From positions 1 to 63,994 of the forward strand of contig NZ_VUMI01000033.1 in NCBI RefSeq assembly GCF_009696275.1: a stretch of 63,994 nucleotides of DNA, read 5' to 3'. This document shows, in pieces, positions 51,936 through 62,234 of the stretch (position 1 is the stretch's first letter; each line of letters opens with the position of its first letter). The stretch is from Eisenbergiella porci (GTDB lineage: Bacteria; Bacillota; Clostridia; Lachnospirales; Lachnospiraceae). Both the position numbers and the translations under genes were made by a program. Below the pieces are notes generated by a model. The model did no database searches and was not told the DNA's origin. It saw only the letters and a list, made by a program, of their open reading frames with translations.

Positions 51936-54275
51936 ATGAGCATTTATGATACTTTGAATGAAAGGCAGCAGGAGGCGGTCTACCACATGGACGGCCCGGT
52001 GCTGATACTTGCCGGTGCGGGAAGCGGGAAGACCCGCGTGCTGACCCACCGCATTGCTTATCTGATAGAACAAAAGAGGGTCAACCCCTGGAATATCCTG
52101 GCCATTACCTTTACCAATAAGGCGGCGGGGGAAATGCGCGACAGAGTGGACGATATTGTGGGCTTTGGCTCGGAGAGCATCTGGGTATCCACCTTCCATT
52201 CCACCTGTGTCCGTATTCTGCGCAGATACATAGAACGGCTGGGCTATGGGAATAATTTCACCATCTATGATACGGACGATACGAAAAATATCATGAAGGA
52301 TATCTGCAAACGACTGCAGATAGACACCAAGACGCTGAAGGAGCGGACGCTGTTATCCGTCATTTCATCGGCAAAGGACAGCTTGATCTCCCCGGTGGAA
52401 TATGAGCTGAAGGCCATGGGGGATTACACGAAGCAGAGGGCGGCGCAGGTTTATAAGGAATATCAGGAGGTTCTGCATAAGAATAATGCGCTGGATTTTG
52501 ACGATTTGATCGTAAAGACAGTGGAGCTGTTTAAGACCTGCCCGGATGTGCTGGATTATTATCAGGAGCGTTTCCGTTATATCATGGTGGATGAGTACCA
52601 GGATACGAATACGGCCCAGTTTGAGCTGATACACCTGCTGGCGGGCAAGTACCGGAACCTGTGCGTGGTGGGCGATGACGATCAGTCCATCTACAAGTTC
52701 CGCGGGGCCAATATCAGCAATATCCTGGATTTTGAAAAGGTGTTTCCCGAAGCGGAGGTTATCAAGCTGGAGCAGAATTACCGTTCCACGCAGACCATCC
52801 TGGATGCAGCCAATGCGGTGATCCGCAATAACGTGGAGCGTAAGGAGAAGGCGCTGTGGACGGAAAAGGGAGAGGGCGACCAGATTCATTTCCGCCAGTT
52901 TGACACTGCCTATGAGGAAGCCGAATTCATTGCAGGTGAAATCGGAAAGAAGAAAAAATACGGGAAAGCGGAATTCAGGGACTGCGCGGTTCTTTACCGC
53001 ACCAACGCACAGTCCCGCATTCTGGAAGAACGTTTTATTATGGAAGGCATTCCCTACGATGTGGTGGGCGGGGTTAATTTCTACTCCCGCCGGGAAATCA
53101 AGGACATGCTGGCATATCTTAAGACCATTGACAACGGGCGGGACGATCTGGCGGTAAAGCGCATCATCAACGTTCCCAGGCGGGGAATCGGCGCAACCAC
53201 CATCCTGCGTGTGCAGGAATATGCGGACGCCAGGGGACTCAGCTTCTATGATGCGCTCCGGGAAGCCGATCAGATTCTGAGCATCGGAAAAAGCGCGGCA
53301 AAGCTGAAGCCCTTTGTAATGATGATCCAGTCCTTCCGCAGCAAGCTGGAATATTACAGCCTGCAAGAGCTGATGAACGATATCATCGAAACTACGGGCT
53401 ATGTGAAGGAGCTTCAGGAATCGGACGAGGAGGATGCGGAGGATCGTATCCAGAATATCGACGAGCTGGTAAGTAAGGTAGTGGCTTATGAGGACAGCCA
53501 TGACGACCCCTCCCTGAGCGAGTTTTTGGAAGAGGTGGCGCTGGTGGCTGATATTGACGGCGTGGATGCGGAGGATAACCGGGTGCTTCTCATGACCCTG
53601 CATTCCGCGAAGGGACTGGAGTTCCCCCATGTATATCTGGCCGGACTGGAGGACGGCGTGTTCCCCAGCTACATGACAATCACCTCCGACGACCCTTCGG
53701 CAGTGGAAGAGGAACGCCGCCTGGCCTATGTGGGAATCACCAGGGCCAAGGAGGATCTGACGATTACCTGTGCAAAACAGCGCATGCTGCGCGGCGAGAC
53801 ACAGTACAACCCGGTCAGCCGGTTTGTCCGGGAGGTCCCCGGGGAATTGCTGGATAACAAGCCTCAGATATTCAAGAAAAAAACGGATTTTGAGGAATAC
53901 AGGGAGACGCCGGAAAGCCGCGCCAGATTCCAGACGGCCCCTTACGGCGGCAATTATGCGGGCGCGCCTTCCCAGGCGGCGGACTGGCGGCCGAAAGCTG
54001 TGGTAAAGCCCAAACGGACCGATCCGGAAAACAAGCCCTTCATTGCCCAGGGCATCGGAAGCCTGGCCGGAGTAGCAGGACTGAGCAAGGGGGCAGGAAC
54101 CAAACAGGCCAGTTTGGAATACGGTATTGGTGACAGGGTGCGCCATATTAAATATGGAGAAGGAACCGTGCTCAACATTGTGGACGGACCGAGAGACTAT
54201 CAGGTCACCGTTCTTTTTGATAAAGCGGGCCAGAAGATCATGTATGCCGCTTTTGCAAAGCTGAAGAAGATATAA
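51936..54275 (+). CDS. pcrA: ATP-dependent DNA helicase PcrA/UvrD
   Basis: A 779-residue superfamily 1A helicase. The order of motifs is complete: Q-motif LNERQQEAV, Walker A AGAGSGKT (26-33), Ia TFTNKAAGEM, Walker B DEYQDTN, GDDDQSIYKFRGA, EQNYRST, TLHSAKGLEF, and VGITRAKEDL. The C-terminus (about 715-779) is a Tudor-like RNA polymerase-binding domain (GDRVRHIKYGEGTVL). It unwinds DNA in repair and removes stalled polymerases. The start at 51936 follows TGGAG; the longer frame upstream is untranslated leader. Confidence 0.95.
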   Translation: MSIYDTLNERQQEAVYHMDGPVLILAGAGSGKTRVLTHRIAYLIEQKRVNPWNILAITFTNKAAGEMRDRVDDIVGFGSESIWVSTFHSTCVRILRRYIERLGYGNNFTIYDTDDTKNIMKDICKRLQIDTKTLKERTLLSVISSAKDSLISPVEYELKAMGDYTKQRAAQVYKEYQEVLHKNNALDFDDLIVKTVELFKTCPDVLDYYQERFRYIMVDEYQDTNTAQFELIHLLAGKYRNLCVVGDDDQSIYKFRGANISNILDFEKVFPEAEVIKLEQNYRSTQTILDAANAVIRNNVERKEKALWTEKGEGDQIHFRQFDTAYEEAEFIAGEIGKKKKYGKAEFRDCAVLYRTNAQSRILEERFIMEGIPYDVVGGVNFYSRREIKDMLAYLKTIDNGRDDLAVKRIINVPRRGIGATTILRVQEYADARGLSFYDALREADQILSIGKSAAKLKPFVMMIQSFRSKLEYYSLQELMNDIIETTGYVKELQESDEEDAEDRIQNIDELVSKVVAYEDSHDDPSLSEFLEEVALVADIDGVDAEDNRVLLMTLHSAKGLEFPHVYLAGLEDGVFPSYMTITSDDPSAVEEERRLAYVGITRAKEDLTITCAKQRMLRGETQYNPVSRFVREVPGELLDNKPQIFKKKTDFEEYRETPESRARFQTAPYGGNYAGAPSQAADWRPKAVVKPKRTDPENKPFIAQGIGSLAGVAGLSKGAGTKQASLEYGIGDRVRHIKYGEGTVLNIVDGPRDYQVTVLFDKAGQKIMYAAFAKLKKI

Positions 54276-54494
54276 GGGGAAGCCGTTTTTGGAGAACCGG
54301 TTTGTTGTGCCCTGACGGCCGGATTATATTTTTCCCGGGCATCGTAATGTATCGGTTCAGTAAACTGAACTGATATATGGATACGGCAAGTTCATATTTA
54401 TTTCATGAAAAATTTATAGTAAAGCAATGTAAAAAGTGGTATGATAAGAACAGTATTTAAGCATACTAGTAGCAGGGAAGAAAGGATGGTTTGC

Positions 54495-54809
54495 ATGGGA
54501 AAGCTGGATGAGGTATTAGAAATGATGAAAGTAAACGAACTCCTTGGCAAAAAAGTAGAAAAGAAAGACAATGGGAATACAGTTCTCTGGATTCTTGCAA
54601 TTATCGGAGCCATTGCGGCGGTAGCAGGAATTGCATATGCGGTGTACCGTTATCTTACTCCTGATTATCTGGAAGATTTCGACGACGATTTTGATGATGA
54701 TTTCGACGACGAATTTTTTGAAGATGAGGATGAAGAAGGCACCGATACAACAGAAGATACTGCCAAGGCAGATGATGCCGGGAATGATGAAGAAACAAGT
54801 GAAGAATAA
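54495..54809 (+). CDS. Small single-span membrane protein with acidic C-terminus
   Basis: About 104 residues: helical N-terminus (KLDEVLEMMKVNELLGKK), one transmembrane helix (VLWILAIIGAIAAVAGIAYAV, about 33-53), then an acidic tail with repeats DDDFDDDFDDEF. The layout resembles DUF4366-type small membrane proteins of Lachnospiraceae; function unknown. An upstream ATG at 54486 is possible. A terminator follows. Confidence 0.7.
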   Translation: MGKLDEVLEMMKVNELLGKKVEKKDNGNTVLWILAIIGAIAAVAGIAYAVYRYLTPDYLEDFDDDFDDDFDDEFFEDEDEEGTDTTEDTAKADDAGNDEETSEE

Positions 54810-54827
54810 GTAAAGTATCGACAGGAG

Positions 54828-54854
54828 ACGGGATGCTGAGGCATCCCGTTTTTT
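54828..54854 (+). terminator. Terminator
   Basis: ACGGGATGC-TGAG-GCATCCCGTTTTTT, 19 bases after the small membrane protein stop. Confidence 0.9.
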
Positions 54855-54941
54855 AGGCGTTTTATTAATGTTTATGTAATTGTGATGTAATGGGACAGTT
54901 ATGAAGTTTATTATACAGAATGGAAGAAGTGAGAGGGCGAT

Positions 54942-56462
54942 ATGAAAAAAGGTCAGGTCAGAGAAGGAATCGTACGGGACGTGAAGTTCCCCAATAAAGG
55001 AAATGTGGAATTGCTGCCTTTAAAAGACAGGGAGGAAGGAACGGCTCCGGGAATGTCCGCGACAGAAACATTTGCGGCGGAAGCGTCTGCAATGGGAACT
55101 TCCCCAACAAAAATGGCTTCTGCGGCTGAGTACTGCACGGTAAAAAATGTGCTTCCCGGACAAAAGCTTTCCGTGATGATAACAAAGGTACGCAAAGGAA
55201 AAGGGGAGGGGCGTGTGCTGGAAGTGCTGGAGCAGGCGCCCGATGAGGTGGAAGCGCCCTGCCCCCATTTCGGAAGCTGCGGCGGCTGTACATATCTGGC
55301 GCTTCCTTATGAAAAGCAGCTGGCGCTGAAGGAAAAGCAGGTAAAGGAGCTTTTGGACAGCGTGCTTTGCAGGCAGGAGGAGCCATGGGTTTGGGAACCG
55401 ATAAAAGCAAGCCCGAGGCAGCTGGGCTACAGGAACAAGATGGAATTTTCCTTCGGGGATGAGGTAAAGGACGGGCCCCTGGCATTGGGAATGCATAAGA
55501 GGGGGAGTTTTTATGATATTGTATCTGTGAGGGACTGCAGGATTGTGGATGAGGACTACCGGAGGATTCTTAAGGGGACGCTGGATTATTTTACCGCGGA
55601 GAAGGCGGCCTTCTTCCACAGGCTGACACATCAGGGGTATCTGAGGCATCTGCTGGTGAGAAAGGCTTCCCATACCGGGGAGATATTGATTGCACTGGTT
55701 ACTACAACGCAGGAAAACAGGGATCTGGCTGCATTCCGGGACATGCTTCTGGGACTGCCGCTGGAGGGAAAAATTGCGGGAATTCTTCATATTGAAAACG
55801 ATTCCGTGGCCGATGTGGTTCAAAGCGACCGGACGGAAGTGCTTTATGGGCAGGATTATTTTTATGAGGAGCTGCTGGGGCTGAGGTTTAAGGTATCGGT
55901 ATTCTCCTTTTTCCAGACAAACAGCTATGGCGCGGAGGTGCTCTACCGCACGGCCCGGGAGTACATCGGAGAACTGAAAAAGGAAGGCTGTGTGGTGTAT
56001 GATCTTTACAGCGGTACCGGAACCATTGCGCAGCTGATGGCGCCGGTGGCGGAAAAGGTGATTGGCGTGGAAATCGTGGAGGAGGCTGTGGAGGCCGCGA
56101 AAAAGAACGCACAGCTGAACGGGCTTAATAACTGTGAGTTCATCGCCGGTGATGTGCTGAAGGTGCTGGATGAGATTGAAGAAAAACCGGATTTTATTAT
56201 CCTGGATCCGCCCAGGGACGGGATTCATCCCGGGGCGCTGCAGAAGATTATCAGATATGGGGTGGAGAGGCTGGTGTATATATCCTGCAAGCCTACCAGT
56301 CTGGTACGGGATCTGGAGGTGTTTCTTGGGAACGGATATGCGGTTAGGAGAGCGGTTGCTTTGGATCAGTTTCCGTGGACTTCCGGAGTTGAGACTGTGA
56401 TAATGATCGAACGTTGTGGTTTTTCTGGGAAAAATCAAAATAAACCATTAGCGCTAGAATAA
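54942..56462 (+). CDS. rlmD: 23S rRNA (uracil-5-)-methyltransferase, RlmD/RumA type
   Basis: A 506-residue protein with N-terminal TRAM domain interrupted by a low-complexity Ala/Thr/Ser-rich stretch (about 35-60), the 4Fe-4S cysteines CPHFGSCGGC (Cys107, 113, 116) plus CRIVDEDY, a SAM-binding fold (YDLYSGTGTIAQLM), DPPRDGIHP, and the catalytic Cys in YISCKPTSLVRDL. It methylates C5 of a uridine in 23S rRNA. Exact position cannot be told from sequence; Gram-positive members are often RlmCD-like. RBS GAGAGGG. Confidence 0.9.
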   Translation: MKKGQVREGIVRDVKFPNKGNVELLPLKDREEGTAPGMSATETFAAEASAMGTSPTKMASAAEYCTVKNVLPGQKLSVMITKVRKGKGEGRVLEVLEQAPDEVEAPCPHFGSCGGCTYLALPYEKQLALKEKQVKELLDSVLCRQEEPWVWEPIKASPRQLGYRNKMEFSFGDEVKDGPLALGMHKRGSFYDIVSVRDCRIVDEDYRRILKGTLDYFTAEKAAFFHRLTHQGYLRHLLVRKASHTGEILIALVTTTQENRDLAAFRDMLLGLPLEGKIAGILHIENDSVADVVQSDRTEVLYGQDYFYEELLGLRFKVSVFSFFQTNSYGAEVLYRTAREYIGELKKEGCVVYDLYSGTGTIAQLMAPVAEKVIGVEIVEEAVEAAKKNAQLNGLNNCEFIAGDVLKVLDEIEEKPDFIILDPPRDGIHPGALQKIIRYGVERLVYISCKPTSLVRDLEVFLGNGYAVRRAVALDQFPWTSGVETVIMIERCGFSGKNQNKPLALE

Positions 56463-56747
56463 AAAACAAGGGAAATATATAAAATCTTTGTTTACGATAA
56501 TTCGCTTATTAAAAACTGCGGTGTATGAGGAAGAAGCAGCCATGTATAGTTAAATATATTGCTGCTTTTATGGCTTGAATTATGGCTAAGCTGCGAATGC
56601 TGCCTGAAGGAAGATTAGGGTCTTTGCTTAATTTTTGAAATTTATATTCAACGGTGCCGTGTGTTTTTTGAAAAAGTAAAGATAGTTATGAATCAGTACA
56701 GAAAATTTGTTAGACAAAAATGAGATATAAGAGATTAAGATAAGAAG

Positions 56748-56781
56748 CGGCTAAGTGAAATATTTCACATGGCCGTTTTCT
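56748..56781 (+). terminator. Terminator-like hairpin
   Basis: CGGC ... GTGAAATATTTCAC ... GGCCG folds as a 13-bp imperfect stem followed by TTTTCTTT. It lies in the AT-rich gap after rlmD; no closer gene ends here. Confidence 0.5.
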
Positions 56782-56818
56782 TTAGTTAGTGTGTAAATGG
56801 GAACCAGAAAAGGAGGTG

Positions 56819-57157
56819 ATGCCAACATTCGGAAGAAAAACTGGGAGCGTCTGCTATAGATATGGACATTCTCCCTGTTTTTGAAAGCCTTCCGGAAGAT
56901 ATTTACGACTTGCTAAGTGAGATAAAAGTAGGAGCATATATTGTTGAACAGGAGAATGAAATTTTACAGAGGAAGGGTATTGTTTTCGTTTTGAAGAGGG
57001 ATGGGATGATGTTTATGATGAAAAAATACAGAACTTTAAAGAAGAAGCCAACTGTCCCATTTTGATATGTTTGGAAGTCGGAGAAAAAGACGGGTATCGG
57101 GAAGCTTGGATTGATCTTAGACGTAAAATGAGCAGGGGATCGAAAAACCATGTTTAA
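56819..57157 (+). pseudogene. Degenerate coding remnant
   Basis: An AAAGGAGGTG site precedes ATG 56819, which opens MPTFGRKTGSVCYRYGHSPCF and stops. A second frame (56862-57065) reads MDILPVFESLPEDIYDLL and a third (about 56978-57157) reads RYCFRFEEGWDDVYDEKIQN through LEVGEKDGYREAWIDLRRKM. The three pieces look like one short protein broken by indels. No family is recognised. The rest of 56463-57518 is AT-rich with no other gene visible. Confidence 0.35.
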
Positions 57158-57390
57158 TCAATGCTTCCAGGCTCTCTACTCCAGAAAAATCAGTGTTGAG
57201 AGTGATATAGAAGCAACTTTTTTATGATAATTATTTGAATTTTGCAGAAAACGCATCCAGAATTAGGACTTTTTATTTTCAACCAAAATAGAATGTTTTT
57301 TAAGATGATATCGGAAATTGCTTATAAATAGGCAGTAAAACATAAAATAGTTCAATAATAAAAGAAGATGAGTAATAAAAGGCAATCATA

Positions 57391-57419
57391 TTGACGTTAT
57401 GATCCTCTTTGATTAGAAT
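57391..57419 (+). promoter_or_regulatory. Promoter of the sialic acid regulator/operon
   Basis: TTGACG (57391-57396), 17-base spacer, TAGAAT (57414-57419), followed by a 100-base leader to ATG 57519. Confidence 0.7.
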
Positions 57420-57518
57420 GACAATATAAGACAAAATAAATAAAAAACAGGGAAAATATGACATAAATATGTGTGATATTCATAATTTTTATGCATTTTT
57501 TTCAGAAAGGATCTGAAT

Positions 57519-58571
57519 ATGCCGCTTAGATATCAGGAAGTAAAGCAGGAAATAAAAAAGATAATTTCTGGGTTGAAATCAGGCAGCAGAATACCTTCCC
57601 GGAATTTTTTGAGCAGAAAATATGAAGTGGCACGTAATACGGTGGATAAGGCAATTGCGGAACTGGAGGAAGAAGGATACCTTCGCTGTGTAAAAGGAAG
57701 CGGTACTTATGTATCCGGCATGAGAATGCAAAAAATGCTTAATGTAGGGGTAATCCTCCCTTCGATTATGGGGGATATTTATCCGCAGTTTATTTCAGGA
57801 ATTGAGGAATATACATCTGCCCATAACATTAATGTGGTCCTTTCCAGCAGTGAAAATTTCCCTGAGAGACAGAAAAGTAATATACATCGGATGATGGACA
57901 TGGAAGCAGACGGTTGCATTATTATTCCTATAATCAATTCAGAACTCAGTTTTGAGACCTTTTCGCAGTTGAAGAGGCATGGGATTCCTTTCGTTATCTG
58001 TAATCGGAGTATTGATGGGCTGGATGTTCCCTTTGTCGGTGTTAATAACCATCATGGAGCCTATATGGCGACTAAACATTTAATCGGACAGGGATGTACA
58101 AGATTAGCATATTTTTCACAACGTAAATACTCAACATCAATTGAACGGTATTATGGCTTTGAAACCGCGATTCGTGATGGCGGAAACTATTTAGAAAAAG
58201 AAAAGGTGATACTTGGTAATTATAATGATGATGAACTAAAGGAGCGGATCAGGGCTGTATTCGAAGATGAATTCTGGCCGGATGGAGTGCTCTGCTTTGA
58301 TGACACGATGGCCACCGTGCTTTATTCCATATTACAGGAAAAAGGATTACAGCCTGGGAAAGATGTGAAGATAGTAGGGCATGACGACAGTAATTTATGT
58401 AATATACTGTCTGTTTCCCTCTCGTCGGTATCCCTCAGAGCAATGGAAATGGGAAAGGAGGCGATAACCATGCTGATGGGATTAATTGATGGAAGCGCAG
58501 ATGCAGACAGCTTCCGTCTGATACATCCTCAGTTGGTCATAAGAAACAGTACAGATGGAACAACAAACTAA
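57519..58571 (+). CDS. GntR-LacI hybrid transcriptional regulator
   Basis: A 350-residue protein. Residues 1-66 are a GntR winged HTH (SRIPSRNFLSRKYEVARNTV), and 73-345 are a LacI-type sugar-binding domain (VGVILPSIMGDIYPQFISGI, GVNNHHGAYMATKHLI), the AraR/LacI arrangement. It heads the sialic acid genes in the same direction, with a 14-base gap to the lyase start, so it probably autoregulates the operon in response to sialic acid or a derivative. Confidence 0.85.
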   Translation: MPLRYQEVKQEIKKIISGLKSGSRIPSRNFLSRKYEVARNTVDKAIAELEEEGYLRCVKGSGTYVSGMRMQKMLNVGVILPSIMGDIYPQFISGIEEYTSAHNINVVLSSSENFPERQKSNIHRMMDMEADGCIIIPIINSELSFETFSQLKRHGIPFVICNRSIDGLDVPFVGVNNHHGAYMATKHLIGQGCTRLAYFSQRKYSTSIERYYGFETAIRDGGNYLEKEKVILGNYNDDELKERIRAVFEDEFWPDGVLCFDDTMATVLYSILQEKGLQPGKDVKIVGHDDSNLCNILSVSLSSVSLRAMEMGKEAITMLMGLIDGSADADSFRLIHPQLVIRNSTDGTTN

Positions 58572-58587
58572 TAACAGGAGAGAGAAA

Positions 58588-59454
58588 ATGGAGCTAAAAG
58601 GAATTGTACCCGCTCTGGTTACACCATTTGACAGAGACGGAAGTGTTAACATTGAAGAATTGAAAAAACTTGTAAAGCTGCTGCTTTCAGAAGGTGCAGA
58701 TGGGTTTTATGTGACCGGAAGTACGGGAGAGTGTTTTCTGCTGACTGATGAAGAAAGAACTCGTATAACTGCAGCGGTTGTAGAAGCATCGGAGGGAAAA
58801 GTGCCTGTTGTGGCACATGTAGGAAAAATCGGAGCAGCGCAGGCTGCAAAATTGGCAAAAGAGGCTCAAAGTGTGGGAGCCGCCGCAGTTTCAAGCGTGC
58901 CGCCCTTTTATTACGATTTCAAGTTCGACGAAATTGTTAAGTATTATGAGGTAATTTCCGATGCTGTTGATTTGCCTCTTGTAGTCTACAATTTCCCCCA
59001 ATACTCAGGTGTATCTATTAATGCTTCTAATCTTGGATTAATCATGAAGAACTGCAGAATCGGAGGTTTAAAATATACGGACGCAAACCTTTATGAGCTT
59101 GAAAGAATAAGGATGCAGTATCCGGAACTTCGTATTATGTTTGGACAGGATGAGGCTTTTCTTTATGCGCTTCCTGTGGGTGTAGATGGAGCAATCGGCA
59201 GTACTTACAACTTTATGTTGAAGAAATTTAAAAGGATTTGGAATGCATATCAGTTAGGAAATATGCAAGAGGCGGAGCAAGTTCAGCATGAGGCATGCAG
59301 GATAATTGATAAATTGCTTTGTGTGCGGGATATTACAGCGGTAAAGTACCTGCTGGGGAGAAAAGGAATCGAATGCGGCAGCTGCAGATTACCTTTTAAT
59401 CCAATAACGGAACAGGAAAAACAACTTTTAGATAAGATAGGGGATTTGGATTGA
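58588..59454 (+). CDS. nanA: N-acetylneuraminate lyase (NanA/DapA superfamily)
   Basis: A 288-residue TIM-barrel lyase with GSTGE (44-48), Tyr134 in YNFP and the Schiff-base Lys162 in GLKYTD. It would split N-acetylneuraminate into pyruvate and N-acetylmannosamine. DapA-like homologues use the same motifs, but the adjacent sialidase makes the sialic acid role most likely. The start at 58588 follows AGGAGAGAG. Its stop overlaps the sialidase start by four bases. Confidence 0.82.
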   Translation: MELKGIVPALVTPFDRDGSVNIEELKKLVKLLLSEGADGFYVTGSTGECFLLTDEERTRITAAVVEASEGKVPVVAHVGKIGAAQAAKLAKEAQSVGAAAVSSVPPFYYDFKFDEIVKYYEVISDAVDLPLVVYNFPQYSGVSINASNLGLIMKNCRIGGLKYTDANLYELERIRMQYPELRIMFGQDEAFLYALPVGVDGAIGSTYNFMLKKFKRIWNAYQLGNMQEAEQVQHEACRIIDKLLCVRDITAVKYLLGRKGIECGSCRLPFNPITEQEKQLLDKIGDLD

Positions 59455-60494
59455 AGCTGATAGAAACAACAGTAGTTGAAGCATTTGGAAAGGGCGCCTA
59501 TCAGGAATATCGGATTCCTGCGATCGTAGTGACTGAAAAAAAGACACTGCTGGTTGCCTATGAGTCCCGGATGGAAGCGGGTAATGACTGGGCAGAGGTG
59601 GATTTGACAGTAAGGAGAAGCCTGGATGGAGGGAAGCGCTTTGAACCGGCAATTTATCCGGCTAAAAAAATAAACTGCGGCCCCAAAGGCGATAAAGTTA
59701 CATGGAGCAATCCTGTGCTTATTGCAGATCATGAGCTGATACATCTTCTGTTTCACCTGAATTATGAAAGAGCCTGGTATTGTTACAGTCTGGATGAAGG
59801 AAAGACATTCAGCGAACCTGTTGAGATCACGGATACCTTCCGGAATTTACCATGGGAGTGGAATGTCTGCGCATCAGGACCGGGCCATGGGATTGTTTCC
59901 TGTACGGGAAAGCTTGTAGTACCGGTCTGGCTTGCGCTTGGCAAAGTCCATAACGATAAGGAAAAGACGGGAAGGATAAAGGATCATTTTCCCTCTGCTG
60001 CCGGCTGTATTTACAGTGATGACAGAGGGAAACACTGGCAGGCAGGATTTATGACTCAGGGTATTGAGAATGCAAACGAAACTACGGTAGTAGAGCGAAG
60101 AGATGGAAGCTTTTTGTTTAATTTCAGAAATGAAAGATATGAAAAATGTCGGGTTCTGGGTATTGCTGATCCATATTTGTCCGGTCTGCGCAGGGTGTGG
60201 TCAGAAACTAAACTACCGGATCCCACCTGCTTTGGCAGTATGGTAAGAGCTGGTAAGTTTATTTGTTTTGTCAATTGCGCCAATGCGGATCCGGAATATC
60301 TTTATGCATCCAGGATTCATTTGACAGTATATCTGAGCCGGGATGAAGGGCTTACATGGGAGAGAGTAGAACTGGTGGATGAAAACGGCGGGTATGCCGA
60401 TATAACAGCTGATGAAAATGGGCTGTATGTATTTTATGAAAAGGGGATTTCCGGAAAAGTCGATTCGTTGCAGTTGAAGAAATTTTTATGGTAG
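59451..60494 (+). CDS. Sialidase (BNR/Asp-box family), no signal peptide
   Basis: A 347-residue six-bladed propeller protein. The RIP motif is YRIPAIV near residue 20, and four Asp boxes follow: SLDGGKRF, SLDEGKTF, SDDRGKHW and SRDEGLTW. The translation starts at TTG 59451, overlapping the nanA stop (GGGG 8 bases upstream). No export signal is present, so it should cleave imported sialosides inside the cell. The general sialidase family also has members acting on other sugars. Confidence 0.8.
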   Translation: MKLIETTVVEAFGKGAYQEYRIPAIVVTEKKTLLVAYESRMEAGNDWAEVDLTVRRSLDGGKRFEPAIYPAKKINCGPKGDKVTWSNPVLIADHELIHLLFHLNYERAWYCYSLDEGKTFSEPVEITDTFRNLPWEWNVCASGPGHGIVSCTGKLVVPVWLALGKVHNDKEKTGRIKDHFPSAAGCIYSDDRGKHWQAGFMTQGIENANETTVVERRDGSFLFNFRNERYEKCRVLGIADPYLSGLRRVWSETKLPDPTCFGSMVRAGKFICFVNCANADPEYLYASRIHLTVYLSRDEGLTWERVELVDENGGYADITADENGLYVFYEKGISGKVDSLQLKKFLW

Positions 60495-60520
60495 AAAACA
60501 AATTGGAGGAGGTACTGAAA

Positions 60521-62188
60521 ATGAAGAAGAGAAGTATTTTGGCATTGCTGATGACTGTAGCTATGACTACGGGGGTATTGACAGGCTGTGGACAAAAAGC
60601 GCCGGAAGTACGGCAGGAAACTCAAAAGCAGGAAGAAAACATGCAGCAGTCTGCTAAAACAGATTCTACAGCGGCGGAAGAAAACAATGAGGGTGCGCCA
60701 ACGATCGTAATATATAATAATTCGGGCGCATTTTCTGTGGCCGGGGCGGAAGCCGGAAGCGACACATCTGTTTATAAAGAGATGCAGGATTATATACTTG
60801 ATCAGACTGGTGTTAAGGTAGAAATAATTATGCCGCCTTCCGATGGCGCGGCAGCAACGGAAAAACTGAATCTTCTGCTGGCCGGGGGCGATCAGATTGA
60901 TGCATGGTGGGGCAGTTGGAACGATTATGCAAAGGATGGTATTATTTTGCCGTTGACGGATTATGTAAAAGCTCCGGAAGCCAAGGATTTATATGATTTG
61001 TGGGAACCCTGGGGAGCCTGGAGCGGTGTGACGGATAAAGACGGTACAATATGGGCAATCCCCAGAATGACGGATACAACGCCATATCAGGTATTTGTGC
61101 GTAATGACTGGCTGGATCTGGCAGGTATGGATATGCCGAAGACCTTTGATGAGTTGAATGCGTATTTATATAAAATTAAGGAGCTTGATCCTTATGGAAA
61201 TGGAGAAACAATACCGTTGATCGTAGAAAAAGGAGGCTCTACGGATGTTCTTGATCGTGTGGAATCCGTCTTTTTAGGCGGTTATGTTAAAACCGGAAAC
61301 GGCAAATGGCTGGATGAAACCGATAATAAGGTAAAACCTGAATGGATTGCAGACGGATATGTGGATTTTCTGAAGCAACTCAATCAATGGTATAAAGACG
61401 GCATTATCCATAAGGAAGGCTTTACAATGGACGTAGATACCATCAAACAACAGATTGCTAAGGGGGCGGTGGGAGCGTCCGCAATCTGGTATTCAAGAAT
61501 AATGGTGAACGAACCTATTCTTCGAGAAAATCTGAAGGATTTTGACAGGAACAAACACAACTATGTATTCGGCATTAATGAATCCGGTATTACAGGACCT
61601 AACGGTAATCTGATCCAGACAAAGGCTCTGGGCGGTACCAGCGGCATGCTAATTAGTAGCAAATGCAAGTATCCTGAAGCAGTAATGAAGTTTGTGGAAT
61701 GGTCTTTTGAATGGGAAAATTACACAAATGAAATGTATGGTCTGGAAGGAAAGTACTGGAAGTATAATCCGGAGGTAAAGGATGCTGAAAAAAATAAGGC
61801 TGTGCTCCCGATTGAAGGCGGTCCTACCTATGCCCGTGATTTCCTTGTTTCTCTTGGATTGCCGCTTGAGATTCAGACAACGGAATATGACGGGGATGGA
61901 ATCCAGACAATGCAAAATCTTTGGCTGCAGGAACATCTGGATGATTTTGATGCGACAATAAATCCTGGTATTGAGAGCGGTATCAACTGGGATACGGTTG
62001 CCCTGGCTGAAAATATCCCCACCCTGAACGATCTGAATACCTTCAAGGACGAGGAACTTGTAAAATTCATAAATGGAACAAGAACCTTTGATACCTGGGA
62101 TAAATTTATTGAAGAATGCTATCAGATGGGCCTTGAGGATTATATAAACGAATATACCAGACAGTTCAATGAATTGCACGGAAACTAA
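60521..62188 (+). CDS. CUT1 sugar-binding lipoprotein (LplA/YtcQ type)
   Basis: A 555-residue protein. The lipobox is VLTGC (Cys23), then a Gln/Glu linker, and the large LplA-type binding fold (LLLAGGDQIDAWWG, WAIPRMTDTTPYQVFVRNDWL). This long subfamily binds oligosaccharides. In this operon, sialylated glycans are the likely ligands. The start at 60521 follows GGAGGAGG. It overlaps nothing; the sialidase ends 26 bases earlier. Confidence 0.87.
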   Translation: MKKRSILALLMTVAMTTGVLTGCGQKAPEVRQETQKQEENMQQSAKTDSTAAEENNEGAPTIVIYNNSGAFSVAGAEAGSDTSVYKEMQDYILDQTGVKVEIIMPPSDGAAATEKLNLLLAGGDQIDAWWGSWNDYAKDGIILPLTDYVKAPEAKDLYDLWEPWGAWSGVTDKDGTIWAIPRMTDTTPYQVFVRNDWLDLAGMDMPKTFDELNAYLYKIKELDPYGNGETIPLIVEKGGSTDVLDRVESVFLGGYVKTGNGKWLDETDNKVKPEWIADGYVDFLKQLNQWYKDGIIHKEGFTMDVDTIKQQIAKGAVGASAIWYSRIMVNEPILRENLKDFDRNKHNYVFGINESGITGPNGNLIQTKALGGTSGMLISSKCKYPEAVMKFVEWSFEWENYTNEMYGLEGKYWKYNPEVKDAEKNKAVLPIEGGPTYARDFLVSLGLPLEIQTTEYDGDGIQTMQNLWLQEHLDDFDATINPGIESGINWDTVALAENIPTLNDLNTFKDEELVKFINGTRTFDTWDKFIEECYQMGLEDYINEYTRQFNELHGN

Positions 62189-62234
62189 TCTATGAAAACC
62201 TCTCTCTGTTAAGGGAAGCTTTTAACTAATAAAG

